Assembly: GCA_039636795.1 (NCBI GenBank)
Contig: CP143430.1
Coordinates: 4,774,001-4,838,000, forward strand
Direction: 5' to 3'
Length of the DNA: 64,000 nucleotides
Source: Micrococcaceae bacterium Sec5.1
GTDB lineage: Bacteria > Actinomycetota > Actinomycetes > Actinomycetales > Micrococcaceae
Below are positions 42,288 through 51,687 of this stretch, piece after piece. The notes beneath the pieces are model-generated. The model saw only the letters and a list, made by a program, of their open reading frames with translations. It had not been told where the DNA came from and searched no databases. Every line of letters begins with the position of its first letter. The stretch's first letter is position 1. Both the position numbers and the translations under genes were made by a program.

Positions 42288-43514
42288 ATGCGTCCCATGC
42301 AGCACTCCAGCAAACTCCAGAATGTCCGCTACGAACTCCGTGGTCCCATCCTCCAGGCCGCCAAGGCCATGGAAGCCGAGGGACACCGCATCCTCAAGAT
42401 GAACCTTGGGGACACGGCACCGTTCGGGTTGGAAGCGCCGGAGTCCGTGGTGGTTGACATGATCCACCACATCCGCGGGGCCCAGGGCTACAGCGATTCC
42501 AAGGGCATCTTCTCCGCCCGGACCGCGATCTCGCAGTACTACCAGACGCGCGGCCTGATGACGATCGGCGTCGAGGATGTCTTCATCGGCAACGGCGTCA
42601 GCGAACTCATTTCCATGACCCTGCAGGCGTTCATGGAAAACGGTGACGAGATCCTCGTCCCGGCTCCCGACTATCCGCTCTGGACCGCGACCGTGACACT
42701 TACGGGTGGCAAAGCCGTGCACTACCTCTGCGATGAGGACGAGAACTGGTGGCCGGACATGTCCGACGTCGAAGCGAAGATCACCCCGCGCACACGGGGC
42801 ATCGTGATCATCAACCCGAACAATCCAACGGGTGCCGTCTACCCCCGGCACATCCTTGAGCAGTTCGCAGCGCTGGCGCGGAAGCACGATCTGGTCCTGT
42901 TCTCCGATGAGATTTACGAGAAGATCCGCTACGTCGACGCACCGCACATTCATACCGCGTCCGTGGCAGACGACATCCCGGTTCTGACGTTCAGCGGACT
43001 TTCCAAGGCCTACCGCATGCCCGGCTATCGTGCGGGCTGGGTTGCCGTGACTGGACCATTGACCGCAACGGCTGCCTATCGGGAATCCTTGGAACTGCTG
43101 GCCTCGTTGCGGTTGTGCTCCAACGTTCCCGCCCAGCATGCCATCCAGACCTGCCTGGGCGGATACCAGAGCATCGAGGCCCTCATCCGTCCCGGCGGGC
43201 GCCTTCGTGAGCAACGGGATCTGGCGTTGAAATTGTTGACCGCAATCCCGGGCGTTTCGTGCGTCCCCGCGGCCGGCGCAATGTACCTGTTCCCTCGGTT
43301 GGACCCGGAGATCTACCCCATCGAGAGCGACGAGAAGTTCGTCCTCCAACTCCTGCAGGAACAGAAGATCCTCATTTCGCACGGAACGGCCTTCAACTGG
43401 CCCACGCCGGACCACTTCCGCTTCGTGATCCTGCCGACCGTGGAGGACATCGAGGAAGCCGTGCGCAGGATCGAACACTTCCTCGCCGCGTACAGGAACC
43501 GCCCGGCGGACTAA
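42288..43514 (+). CDS. alaA: Alanine aminotransferase-type PLP enzyme (AlaA-like)
   Basis: 408 residues. The start at 42288 aligns with E. coli AlaA (SSKLxNVxYxxRGP within the first 20 residues); two upstream ATGs are in frame. Fold type I motifs: GNGVSELI, PAPDYPLWTA, INPNNPTGAVY, SDEIYEKI and PLP lysine in FSGLSKAYRMPGYR. Transfers the amino group between glutamate and pyruvate in the cytoplasm. Very close to the enterobacterial enzyme across its length. Confidence 0.9.
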   Translation: MRPMQHSSKLQNVRYELRGPILQAAKAMEAEGHRILKMNLGDTAPFGLEAPESVVVDMIHHIRGAQGYSDSKGIFSARTAISQYYQTRGLMTIGVEDVFIGNGVSELISMTLQAFMENGDEILVPAPDYPLWTATVTLTGGKAVHYLCDEDENWWPDMSDVEAKITPRTRGIVIINPNNPTGAVYPRHILEQFAALARKHDLVLFSDEIYEKIRYVDAPHIHTASVADDIPVLTFSGLSKAYRMPGYRAGWVAVTGPLTATAAYRESLELLASLRLCSNVPAQHAIQTCLGGYQSIEALIRPGGRLREQRDLALKLLTAIPGVSCVPAAGAMYLFPRLDPEIYPIESDEKFVLQLLQEQKILISHGTAFNWPTPDHFRFVILPTVEDIEEAVRRIEHFLAAYRNRPAD

Positions 43515-43542
43515 CCGCGTGGCCTAAGCCAGCGTGGTGCCC

Positions 43543-44580
43543 CTAGCGGTTAGGGTCTATCATCGTCATGCCTGCAGGGGCTGCTTTGTCGAATCCGGGC
43601 AACAATAGCGCTGCTTCTTCCAGGCCGATGGTGCGTTCAATCAGCAGCTGCGGCTGAAGCGCACCCTGCTCAATGAGCGCCATCATGCCTGGGTAATCAA
43701 CTGCGGCCATGCCATGGCTGCCGAGAAGATCGAGCTCCCACCCAATAACCCTGGCCATGGGAACCTGCGGGTTGCCGTCGATGGAGGGCAACAAACCGAT
43801 CTGGACATGCCGGCCCCGCCTGCGAAGGCTGAGGATTGCGTCGGCGCAGGTCTGTTCACTTCCGACGGCGTCCACCGCCACGTGGCTGCCCCCGCCGGAG
43901 AGGACGTTGACTGTGCCGGGGATGTCCGTGCCGTCGGCGAGCACTGTGTGATCCGCACCCAATCGTGCAGCCACAGCCAGAGCCTGCGGGTTCCGGTCCA
44001 CGGCGATGACCCTGGCGCCCATGGCTTTGGCGATCATCACAGCGCTCAGCCCGACGCCTCCGGCACCTACAATCGTCACCCATTCACCGGCTTTCACCTG
44101 CGCACGGGCTGCCAACGCGCGGTATGCGGTGGCGAAGCGGCAACCCAGGCTTGCCGCCGTCGTAAATTCGACGCTTTCCGGGAGGGCAACCAGGTTGCTG
44201 TCGGCAGCGTGCAGGGCCACGTATTCGGCGAAGGATCCCCAATGGGTGAAGCCGGGTTGTTGCTGCTCCGGGCAAACCTGGGCTTCTCCGGCAAGGCACC
44301 ACTCACATTTGCCGCACCCGCAGACGAACGGAACAGTTACCCGGTCGCCCACCTTCCAGCGCTGGACGCCGTCGCCCACGGCAGCAATGACGCCGGCGAG
44401 CTCGTGGCCGGGCACGTGGGGAAAGGCGATGTCGTCGTGTCCAGCCCAGGCGTGCCAGTCGCTGCGGCACATGCCCGTGGCCTCGACCTTCACCACCACT
44501 CCACCGGCTGGGGCCTCCGGCCTGGTTACTTCCCGCACTTCAGGCTGGGCCCGGACGTCATCAAATATCACTGCTCGCAC
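43543..44580 (-). CDS. Zinc-dependent alcohol dehydrogenase
   Basis: 345 residues, GTG start. Catalytic zinc ligands in GMCRSDWHAW (Cys) and GHELAGVI (His-Glu); structural zinc cysteines in CGCGKCEWCLAGEAQVC. Rossmann loop GAGGVGLSA with acidic VDRNP (NAD preference). MDR-type oxidoreductase; the substrate is not determined. Divergent from the AhpD-like/ECF41 pair, so it may belong to the same regulon (oxidoreductases are one of the three partner types of ECF41). Confidence 0.87.
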   Translation of the reverse strand: MRAVIFDDVRAQPEVREVTRPEAPAGGVVVKVEATGMCRSDWHAWAGHDDIAFPHVPGHELAGVIAAVGDGVQRWKVGDRVTVPFVCGCGKCEWCLAGEAQVCPEQQQPGFTHWGSFAEYVALHAADSNLVALPESVEFTTAASLGCRFATAYRALAARAQVKAGEWVTIVGAGGVGLSAVMIAKAMGARVIAVDRNPQALAVAARLGADHTVLADGTDIPGTVNVLSGGGSHVAVDAVGSEQTCADAILSLRRRGRHVQIGLLPSIDGNPQVPMARVIGWELDLLGSHGMAAVDYPGMMALIEQGALQPQLLIERTIGLEEAALLLPGFDKAAPAGMTMIDPNR

Positions 44581-44608
44581 GCACCGACTCTAACAATGTC
44601 CTGAAAGC

Positions 44609-44635
44609 TGTCACACTTCCGGCTCCCCTTACGAC
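44609..44635 (+). promoter_or_regulatory. Candidate ECF41 promoter
   Basis: TGTCACA-N16-CGAC, close to the described ECF41 consensus TGTCACA-N16-CGTC, lies upstream of the AhpD-like gene that precedes the sigma factor. It predicts self-activation of the pair. Confidence 0.6.
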
Positions 44636-44673
44636 ATCCCTGATGTAAGGCACCACAACAGAAGGGAAACAGC

Positions 44674-45132
44674 ATGACCCGCATCAATATCGGCCACAGC
44701 AACAAACTCGGCTATGCCGCTGTCATCGGGCTGGAAGGCTACGCCCGCAAGTCGGTGGATCCCGACTTGTACGAGCTCATCAAGCTCCGCGCCTCCATCC
44801 TTAACGGCTGCGGTTTCTGCGTGGACATGCACGCAACCGACGGCCGGAAGCGCGGCATCCCGGAACGAAAGCTGCATGCTGTCGCCGCCTGGCAACACTC
44901 CAAAGTGTTCTTCGACGCCCGAGAGCAGGCCGTACTCGCCTTGACCGATGCATTGACACAGCTGGGACCCGACACAGTTACCGATGAGATCTGGAATGCG
45001 GCTGCCACCCATTTCGACGACAGCCAGATGGGAGGCCTGGTCCTGGCCATCTCCACGATCAATGTGTGGAACAGGATCGCCATCAGCACGCAGATGGAGC
45101 CGCCGGTAGATGAGAAGAACCCGATCGTCTGA
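44674..45132 (+). CDS. AhpD-like carboxymuconolactone-decarboxylase-family protein
   Basis: 152 residues, AAGGGA upstream. The redox motif CGFCVDMH (CxxCxxxH) in NGCGFCVDMHATDGRKRGIP is the AhpD-type active site. Proteins of this kind are the standard genomic partners of ECF41 sigma factors (COE genes: carboxymuconolactone decarboxylase, oxidoreductase, epimerase). Followed 17 bp later by the sigma gene. Probably a thiol-based peroxide or lactone enzyme. Confidence 0.87.
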   Translation: MTRINIGHSNKLGYAAVIGLEGYARKSVDPDLYELIKLRASILNGCGFCVDMHATDGRKRGIPERKLHAVAAWQHSKVFFDAREQAVLALTDALTQLGPDTVTDEIWNAAATHFDDSQMGGLVLAISTINVWNRIAISTQMEPPVDEKNPIV

Positions 45133-45149
45133 GGGGTAGCGTGGAGGGC

Positions 45150-46052
45150 ATGAGTCTTGCGGTATCGGCCACGGCCGCGTGGCAGAGCGAACGGAATCGT
45201 TTGCTGGGAATCGCCTACCGGATGTTGGGAGATTTCGGCCATGCCGAGGACGTCGTCTCCGAGGTTGCCATCGATGCCGTCCGGCAGGAACGCAAGGCCG
45301 ATGGCCACCGTGTGGAATCCTGGCCGGCTTGGCTGACAACGGTGTGCGTGCGGCGCTCCGTTGACCGGGTGCGCCAACTCGCCGCTGTGCGCGAGGACTA
45401 TACCGGGCCTTGGTTGCCGGAGCCGGTAGACACCTCGAGGCTTCCGGAGGAAACCGTGGCCAACCGTGAGCTGCTGTCCTTGACTTTGCTTCATTTGGCT
45501 GAGCAACTGGCTCCGGAGGCGAGGGCCGCACTGGTGCTCCACCGCGCTTTTGGGATGTCCGCGCCGGAAATCGCGGACATCCTGGAAAAGTCCCCAACTG
45601 CCGTACGCCAAATGATTTCCAGGGCCGAGCGCCGCTTGGACATCGACCCGGACGCTCCCGCCCCCAGGACCAAGGATCGCGCGGCCTTGGAGAAGCTGGT
45701 ACGCGCCATCGAGCACGGCGACATTGACACGGTAGTAGCGATGCTGGACCGGGACGCAGTGCTGTGGGCCGACGGCGGTGGCAAGGTCAAGAGCGCCATG
45801 AATCCCGTGTTCGGGGCGGAGCGGATCGGGCGATTCTTCGCGGGTATCCTCGGCAAAGCAGCCGCCTTCGATCCCGCACAGCCGGTCCGTTCCCGGATCA
45901 TCGAGGTCAATGGCGAAGCTGCTGTATTGCTATGGCATCAGGGCCGCTGCGATGTCTTGTTGATCGACGGCGGCCTCGACGGGAGCGTCCGGGAGCTGCG
46001 CCAGCTTGCCAATCCGGACAAGCTGACCCGGCTTTCGCTGGGCGAACCGTAA
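45150..46052 (+). CDS. sigJ: ECF41-family RNA polymerase sigma factor (SigJ-like)
   Basis: 300 residues from ATG 45150 (GGAGGG upstream). Region 2 (NRLLGIAYRMLGDFGHAEDV), the ECF41 linker signature YTGPWLPEP, region 4 (HRAFGMSAPEIADILEKSPT) and a C-terminal SnoaL-like extension with WADGGGK and NPDKL. In ECF41 proteins this extension takes the place of an anti-sigma factor and tunes activity. No anti-sigma gene is present. Target is probably the promoter at 44609. Confidence 0.92.
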   Translation: MSLAVSATAAWQSERNRLLGIAYRMLGDFGHAEDVVSEVAIDAVRQERKADGHRVESWPAWLTTVCVRRSVDRVRQLAAVREDYTGPWLPEPVDTSRLPEETVANRELLSLTLLHLAEQLAPEARAALVLHRAFGMSAPEIADILEKSPTAVRQMISRAERRLDIDPDAPAPRTKDRAALEKLVRAIEHGDIDTVVAMLDRDAVLWADGGGKVKSAMNPVFGAERIGRFFAGILGKAAAFDPAQPVRSRIIEVNGEAAVLLWHQGRCDVLLIDGGLDGSVRELRQLANPDKLTRLSLGEP

Positions 46053-46080
46053 GGCGCCGCGTTGTTAAGTCGCAGCTGAC

Positions 46081-46893
46081 TCAGTCCCCCGCCGAACCAC
46101 TTACGCGCAAGGCATTGATGATCGCCGGAATGGACGCAATCAGCATGACCAGCGCCCACACGAGCGCCACCACCACAGTGATCAACGCCCAGAACTGATC
46201 TCCAATGGACACCAGCGGACCTGGCAGGAACCCGTGGATCACTCCAAGGATCACCTGAAGCAGCACGGACACCGCCAGTAGCACCACCAGTCCCGTGACT
46301 TTGAGGAACTTGGGCTGACTGAGAATGAGCAACACCGCGAACACGATTTTCAGGACCAACAGCAAACCCAGGATTGCCGCCGCCTGCCCTTTCGGAAAGC
46401 TCCCCCACAGGGCCAGGTACGCGATGGTTCCAAACGGGGTGGCCACGAACAACCCGATCATCAGGAACAACTTCGCCAAGGCCAACATTGCGGTGAGGAA
46501 CGCCGCGATAACCCACAGCAGCGTCACGATGAACGTCGTGACGCCTTGGATCCGGCCATATGTCCGCAGATCGATGATCAGGCTGAGCCCCAGCATGACC
46601 ACCGTGAACAGCAGCAAGCCATCCAGGAACGCGAGGAATCCAATGCCCGCGCCTGGTGGTTCGGCGTCGGCTCGCTGCGTCTTGAGGAAGACATCCAGCG
46701 GAACGCCCAGGTTGTTGGCATCGTTTGCGGAGACGGGGTCGACGGCGGTCTGCCCCAGCAGGAGCGACATACCCACCTCGGCCAGGACTACCAGGGCAAA
46801 GACAACCACCGCGGCAATGAAGAAGGGTCGGCGCAGGGCATCAGGGTCAGGCCCGCTGCGGAACCCCTCACGAATTGACCACGCTGCGGCCAT
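46081..46893 (-). CDS. Hypothetical multi-pass membrane protein
   Basis: 270 residues with about six TM segments and a loop of about 45 residues after the first, facing outside by charge. No family recognised. Its first 26 bases overlap the end of the upstream APC permease gene, so they are co-transcribed; a role related to that permease is possible but unproven. Confidence 0.65.
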   Translation of the reverse strand: MAAAWSIREGFRSGPDPDALRRPFFIAAVVVFALVVLAEVGMSLLLGQTAVDPVSANDANNLGVPLDVFLKTQRADAEPPGAGIGFLAFLDGLLLFTVVMLGLSLIIDLRTYGRIQGVTTFIVTLLWVIAAFLTAMLALAKLFLMIGLFVATPFGTIAYLALWGSFPKGQAAAILGLLLVLKIVFAVLLILSQPKFLKVTGLVVLLAVSVLLQVILGVIHGFLPGPLVSIGDQFWALITVVVALVWALVMLIASIPAIINALRVSGSAGD

Positions 46894-48172
46894 GGCTCAA
46901 TTGTGGCACCGGGGGTTTCAAATACAAGCGCCCCACCAACAATGCCGCAGCACCCAGCATGGCCGGCACCAGCAGCGCCCAGCCGCTGAAGAGCAACACC
47001 ACGAGCATCACGACGGCGGCCACGATGACTCCGTACCAGGCGGCGGTTCCGCGGGGCAACAGGAGTACCCCGGCGGCCAGGCCAAAAGCGGTGACGGCGG
47101 TGAAGCAGGCCGAGGCGGCGCCGATCTGGAACTCCATGCTGAGGAACCCCACAGCTGCGAGGGCAAAGGAAAGTGACGTCATGACAGCGAGTGCCGCCAG
47201 GCTCACGGACGGCACCTCCCCGGCACCCACGCCACGCGCCAAAGTCCGCGGCAGCACGCCGTCGGACGCCAACCTGGCGCCAAGCTTGCTGGCCCCGGCC
47301 ACGAACGTATTGAGTGGTCCGAACGTCAACACGGATGCCGCAACAGCCGTCACGGGAGCCGCGGCTGGTCCCAGTCCTTTCGCCAGCAGTTCGGCCACCG
47401 GGACGCTGCTGCCCGCGAGTCCGGGACCGAGGACGGCGACGCACGCCGCCACCAAGCCGATGTACACAACCCCGACGACGACGAGCGTCAGCCAAGTGGC
47501 CCGCTTCAGGTCGCGTTCGGGGTGGCGGAACTCGCCGGCCAGATGCGTCACGGCTTCCCACCCGGCGAAACAGAAGAAGAGCAGGCTCGCTGCACCACCC
47601 ACTGCCCAGTAGCCGTTCGGGGCGAAGGGAACGAAGTTTTCAGCCTTGGCGTAGGGCGCCGCAACGGCTACGGCGAGTGCCAGCAACGCCACGAGTAGGA
47701 CCATGAGGAGGAGTTGGAGTTTGCTCGAGACACGGATCCCCACCGCATTGCTCAGGAAACCCGCCGCCAGGATCAGTCCTGCCGCGATCAGGGCCGTTTC
47801 CCGCCCACCGCCCATGGCATGCGCGATGTACTCGCCGCCGATCACCGCGGTGGCGGGCGCCCCGAACGGGATGGCGAAGTAGAAGAGATAGCCGGCCACC
47901 ACTGAGGCTCGCTGCCCGAAAGCGCGTGTCACGAACGTGGCGATCCCACCGGCGTCGGGCTGTTGCCTGGACATTTCAGCAAAACTGAACGCCACCGGGG
48001 TGCAGAAGACCAACAGCAACGCCCACGCTAATAACGACGCCGGTCCGGCAACTTGGGCGGCGATGGCCGGCAGAACCAGCACGCCTGAGCCTAGAATCGC
48101 ACCTACATAAATCCCTGTGGCCCTGAACAGTCCAAGGCCAGAATTACCCGAATTACTGACAGCTCTACTCAC
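46868..48172 (-). CDS. APC-superfamily amino acid permease
   Basis: 434 residues from GTG 48172 (MSRAVSNSG); the frame is open to 48310 but the extra part is Arg/Ser-rich and not family-like, and neither start has a good ribosome-binding site. About twelve TM segments, with GIYVGAILGSGVLVLP in TM1 and FAEMSRQQPDAGGIATFVTR after TM2, typical of APC transporters of the YjeH/amino acid efflux or uptake type. Substrate not determined. Confidence 0.78.
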   Translation of the reverse strand: MSRAVSNSGNSGLGLFRATGIYVGAILGSGVLVLPAIAAQVAGPASLLAWALLLVFCTPVAFSFAEMSRQQPDAGGIATFVTRAFGQRASVVAGYLFYFAIPFGAPATAVIGGEYIAHAMGGGRETALIAAGLILAAGFLSNAVGIRVSSKLQLLLMVLLVALLALAVAVAAPYAKAENFVPFAPNGYWAVGGAASLLFFCFAGWEAVTHLAGEFRHPERDLKRATWLTLVVVGVVYIGLVAACVAVLGPGLAGSSVPVAELLAKGLGPAAAPVTAVAASVLTFGPLNTFVAGASKLGARLASDGVLPRTLARGVGAGEVPSVSLAALAVMTSLSFALAAVGFLSMEFQIGAASACFTAVTAFGLAAGVLLLPRGTAAWYGVIVAAVVMLVVLLFSGWALLVPAMLGAAALLVGRLYLKPPVPQLSHGRSVVNS

Positions 48173-48262
48173 CCCTCTACTGAACAGTGTTCGGGCCAGG
48201 TGCAACAAGCGGGAAAACTGCCTGCTCGGGGCAATATCCTGCCGAATTCTTGCTGGGCTTGT

Positions 48263-48355
48263 GCTTCCTGACCTTCTTTGGGTTTTGGCTGGGCATTGTT
48301 CAACCCCCAAAGGGCTGATTACCGGCTTGACTGGCGCCGAAGAAGGTCAGGAAGC
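48263..48355. repeat. Perfect 16-bp inverted repeat with 61-nt spacer
   Basis: GCTTCCTGACCTTCTT at 48263-48278 is exactly complementary to 48340-48355. The second arm covers the last codons of the minus-strand membrane protein gene. The spacer holds no gene. A long terminator-like structure or a remnant insertion is possible. Confidence 0.55.
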
Positions 48356-48847
48356 AGCGGCCATTTGTACCCGACGCCGCAGCCGGGCCACCAAAGTAGC
48401 GGCGAGTAGCGCCGTCGTGATTTCCAGTCCGATCACCAACAGCAGCCCCGCAGCCCCGGATGAAAAAACAGCGCCGGTGGTATCAACAACGCTCGACGCC
48501 GGTCCCCCGCCGTGCGTGTGTCCGGCACCTCCCGCTCCCAGCAGCAACAAGGAATGAACGGCAATCATTGCTACAGCCGAAACTGTCACTTGGTGGAGAG
48601 CTCCGACGCGGCTGTGGCGCCAGATGTGAAAGGTGCAGGGGACGCAGATTGCCGCCACAGCAACCATGAGGACGGCGAGCCATGCGCCATGGTGTCCCCA
48701 CGCCGCGACCCAAAGGTGGACCAGGCACGAGACAGCCGTGAGGGCTGCGCAGATCCGGGGATGGAGGACGGGCCCGGCTGACCGGACCCGTCCCGTCGTC
48801 GTGGTCATGTGCCTGGATGTCCGTTTAGTGGCAGTGTCCGTGCTCAT
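48347..48847 (-). CDS. Small His/Cys-containing membrane protein coupled to the amine oxidase
   Basis: 166 residues from ATG 48847 (GGAAG 6 nt upstream; ATG 48808 is an alternative). Four TM helices, with [29 protein letters not shown] and GHTHGGG placing many His and Cys at membrane edges. The start lies within the last codons of the copper amine oxidase gene (23-bp overlap), so the two are co-translated. No family recognised; copper handling for the oxidase is a reasonable inference, not shown. Confidence 0.6.
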   Translation of the reverse strand: MSTDTATKRTSRHMTTTTGRVRSAGPVLHPRICAALTAVSCLVHLWVAAWGHHGAWLAVLMVAVAAICVPCTFHIWRHSRVGALHQVTVSAVAMIAVHSLLLLGAGGAGHTHGGGPASSVVDTTGAVFSSGAAGLLLVIGLEITTALLAATLVARLRRRVQMAAAS

Positions 48848-50813
48848 GGTGGCTTCCGCCGTGTTCATCCGCAGCGGCGGTGGCAGAGCTGTGGCAGCTC
48901 GAACCTGAAGAGTTGGTGGGCACATCCAGCACAGGGCTGCGGTCGAAGAAGCCTTCGGGGCGCAGCTTGAAGCCAACCGTGTCCACGGGCATGATGGGCC
49001 AATCCTCCACGCGGGGAAAGTGTGTGAGCCCAAAGGTGTGCCAGAGAACGATGTCCTGGCCGTCGATCTCCCGATCCTGGGCGACGTAAGCCGGCAGGCC
49101 TGCTCCGCCGGAGTGCTGGTTCACGAAGTCACCAGTGGGGTACCGCTCCTCGTCGGAGTAACGCGTAACCCAGAGGTCCTTCGTGGCGAAAGCGGCGCGC
49201 TTCGCGATGGAGGAATCTGGATCGGCCAGAAGGGTGGGCTGGTTTTCGGCGTGAAGCTTGTAGCCTACGGGCTCGCCAAGGCGGTTCCGGGACTCGGGGT
49301 TGGAGATAATCCACGTCCGGCCTGCACGAGCGTCGGCTTCCCGGACGGCTTCGGACTCCTTAGTAAGGAGCGTCCGCTTGCGGGAGAAGGCGTTGCCGCG
49401 CTCATTCCCCGCACCCATGGCTTGACGGACTACGTCCTCTTCCTCGACCCGGTTGGTGAAGCCGTCGATTGCCATGTCCAGGCGAGCGCTGAAGAGGTGC
49501 TGGTGGAACGGGGCTCCGAGTCCTGGAGCCAACTGCGAGATGTTGTCAGAGCCACCCTCGGGGAAGGCGCTGGTGAACACGATGCCGGTGGCCTTGGCTT
49601 CGAACTCGATGGTGCCGTCGAGGTAGAGGTACCAGTAAAAGCCGTAGTCGTAGTTGCCGATGGTGGTGAAGAAGGAGATCACCAGGCGGCGGTTGCGTCG
49701 CGTGTAGTTGATCCCGGTCCAGAGGTCCGAGTGCTTGGAGAGGATGCCCCAGTCTTCCTCGTGCATGCAGATGCCGTTGCGGATTTCCCGGGGGTTGCCG
49801 AAGGCGTCGCTGATGACAGGGCTGAGGTAGGTGATGTCACCAAGGCAATCGCAACCGAGTTCCAGGGAGTTTGCATACTGGCCCACGAGGTATTCGCCGG
49901 TGTCGAAGTAGTTCTGCCAGGACCGGATAGGTGATGGATCACCGTAGGGCACAACCATTTCGGCGATGGAGGCCCGGTTGATGATGGGCCTAAGGCGGTC
50001 CCCGTCCTTGAAGGCAAGGTTGTGGAGGACAACTCCTTCGCGCACATCGAAGCCGACGTCCACGCTCCACTTTTCCCACTCAACGTGGTTGCCGCCGGTG
50101 ACTGTGAAGCTCGGGCCTTCGGGTTGGGTAATGCTGATGGGCTTTTGGCTGGTCCTGAGCGGGCCTGTGAGTTCGGGATCGGTGTAGTTTCCGTGCTCTT
50201 CCGGAACCGGCATGACGCCGAGATCAATCACCTGGGTGACTTCCTTGTTGACCACATCCACATACGCCACCAGCCCATCCACGGGGTGCGCCCAAGCGCT
50301 GTCCTCAGGGAAATCCTGCACAAATGCCAGGCCACGGAGGATGCGGCGGCCCCTCTCGTCGTCGTACTCAAACACGCCGGCGGACAGCGGAGCGACGCGT
50401 ACCTTGGCCACATCGAGGTTCCGTGCTGCCAGAGCGGCGAGCCACCGTTCATCCGTGGCAAGCAGCGTCTCAACAACTTCGAACTCTTCCTCCAGCACCG
50501 GAAGTTCGCCGGAGACTTTGGTGTCCAGTTCTGTTGCGGACAGGATCTTGCCGTGGGTCACGGACACCAGGACGTCAGTAGGAGCCCCGCCGGAGACGTC
50601 GTGGATGAACACACGGAACCGGCGGTCTTCTATTTCTTGCCCGCGGGACGGATCCACAAGGCCCAGGTAGGCGATCCGCTGCTCGTGGCCAAGATGTCCG
50701 GCAGCCTGGAGGAGGCGCTGCACCTCGGAGATTTCAGCACCCGTGGCCAGGCGGTACTGGGTTTCCTCAACGGCGGCTGCGTCAGTTGCTGTCTGGGTTG
50801 CTGTGGGCGTCAT
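48825..50813 (-). CDS. Copper-containing primary amine oxidase with His-rich tail
   Basis: 662 residues. Topaquinone precursor Tyr in IGNYDYGF, catalytic-base Asp in NYFDTGEYL, copper ligands in [12 protein letters not shown] and in [11 protein letters not shown], as in Arthrobacter phenylethylamine/histamine oxidases. It oxidises primary amines to aldehydes with H2O2 and NH3 release. The C-terminal 25 residues add Cys and many His ([14 protein letters not shown]), which is not part of the catalytic fold. No signal peptide. Flanked by an overlapping membrane protein gene. Confidence 0.93.
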   Translation of the reverse strand: MTPTATQTATDAAAVEETQYRLATGAEISEVQRLLQAAGHLGHEQRIAYLGLVDPSRGQEIEDRRFRVFIHDVSGGAPTDVLVSVTHGKILSATELDTKVSGELPVLEEEFEVVETLLATDERWLAALAARNLDVAKVRVAPLSAGVFEYDDERGRRILRGLAFVQDFPEDSAWAHPVDGLVAYVDVVNKEVTQVIDLGVMPVPEEHGNYTDPELTGPLRTSQKPISITQPEGPSFTVTGGNHVEWEKWSVDVGFDVREGVVLHNLAFKDGDRLRPIINRASIAEMVVPYGDPSPIRSWQNYFDTGEYLVGQYANSLELGCDCLGDITYLSPVISDAFGNPREIRNGICMHEEDWGILSKHSDLWTGINYTRRNRRLVISFFTTIGNYDYGFYWYLYLDGTIEFEAKATGIVFTSAFPEGGSDNISQLAPGLGAPFHQHLFSARLDMAIDGFTNRVEEEDVVRQAMGAGNERGNAFSRKRTLLTKESEAVREADARAGRTWIISNPESRNRLGEPVGYKLHAENQPTLLADPDSSIAKRAAFATKDLWVTRYSDEERYPTGDFVNQHSGGAGLPAYVAQDREIDGQDIVLWHTFGLTHFPRVEDWPIMPVDTVGFKLRPEGFFDRSPVLDVPTNSSGSSCHSSATAAADEHGGSHHEHGHCH

Positions 50814-50920
50814 GGCTGCCTCTTGTCCGGGACCTGTGATGGGTCAGGATTTATTTTCTATAGATGTAGAGAATAACCGACGTGTTAGCTCAGTCACAAG
50901 GCCTGGTCCACATATTGTTT

Positions 50921-51553
50921 CTAAGAAACTGCAGCGCTCCCGGCCGTTGCCGACGTGCCCAGATCACTCTTTTCCAGTGCACGCCCGGCTTGGAGTGCCT
51001 CTGCCCATACATCCGTGGAGGCAACAGCGGCCCAATTGGAGTTCAACAGCGCCATGATCGTGGTGTGCACGGTTTTCGCGTCCGCCGCACCTGCATCATT
51101 GACGAGGTTGATGGCGCCAGTGGCATCTGAGAGGACTTCAGTGGTGAAGCCAAGGAACTCCGCTTCAACGGCGGAGGCAAGGATGCAGTTGTTCGTCATG
51201 TAACCCACCAAGGTGACGGTATCGACGTCGTGCTCCCGCAGCCAGCCAGCAACGTCCGCGCCAGCGTAAACCGAGCCGTAACGCTTGATGACCTCTTTCC
51301 ATGAAGCAGTCCGGCGCGCTTCGACGTCCGGGTGGAGATCAAATTCAGGCGTTCCAGGGGCGAAGACCGGCGCGCCTTCTCCTTCGCTGTGCTGTATCGC
51401 CAGGATGGGAATTCCTGCGGCGGCCGCGGCATCGATGGCCTTCACGATCATCGGAAGTGATTCCTGGTGCTTCGGGTACTGGATCTCAAGGGGTCCGCTG
51501 AAGTACTGCTGCTGGACATCGACAAGGACAAGGGCGCGGCGGGGGGTGCTCAT
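50921..51553 (-). CDS. Isochorismatase-family hydrolase
   Basis: 210 residues from ATG 51553 (GGGAG upstream). Catalytic Asp in LVLVDVQQQYF, Lys in the SWKEV region and Cys in the VGYMTNNCILASAVEA loop form the Asp-Lys-Cys triad of nicotinamidase/isochorismatase-like amidohydrolases. Divergent from a GlxA-type regulator that likely controls it. Substrate unknown; an amide or N-carbamoyl compound is usual. Confidence 0.87.
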   Translation of the reverse strand: MSTPRRALVLVDVQQQYFSGPLEIQYPKHQESLPMIVKAIDAAAAAGIPILAIQHSEGEGAPVFAPGTPEFDLHPDVEARRTASWKEVIKRYGSVYAGADVAGWLREHDVDTVTLVGYMTNNCILASAVEAEFLGFTTEVLSDATGAINLVNDAGAADAKTVHTTIMALLNSNWAAVASTDVWAEALQAGRALEKSDLGTSATAGSAAVS

Positions 51554-51687
51554 ACTTTTCTCCCAAATAGCGGATCGTTGCTCGCCAACTGGCGACCCTT
51601 CCATCATTGGCACCCCGGTCAGAAACCGCCAGTGGCACAAATGCCCTTATACGATGGATTCAGGCCAAAAGCAGAGAGGAGGGCTGC

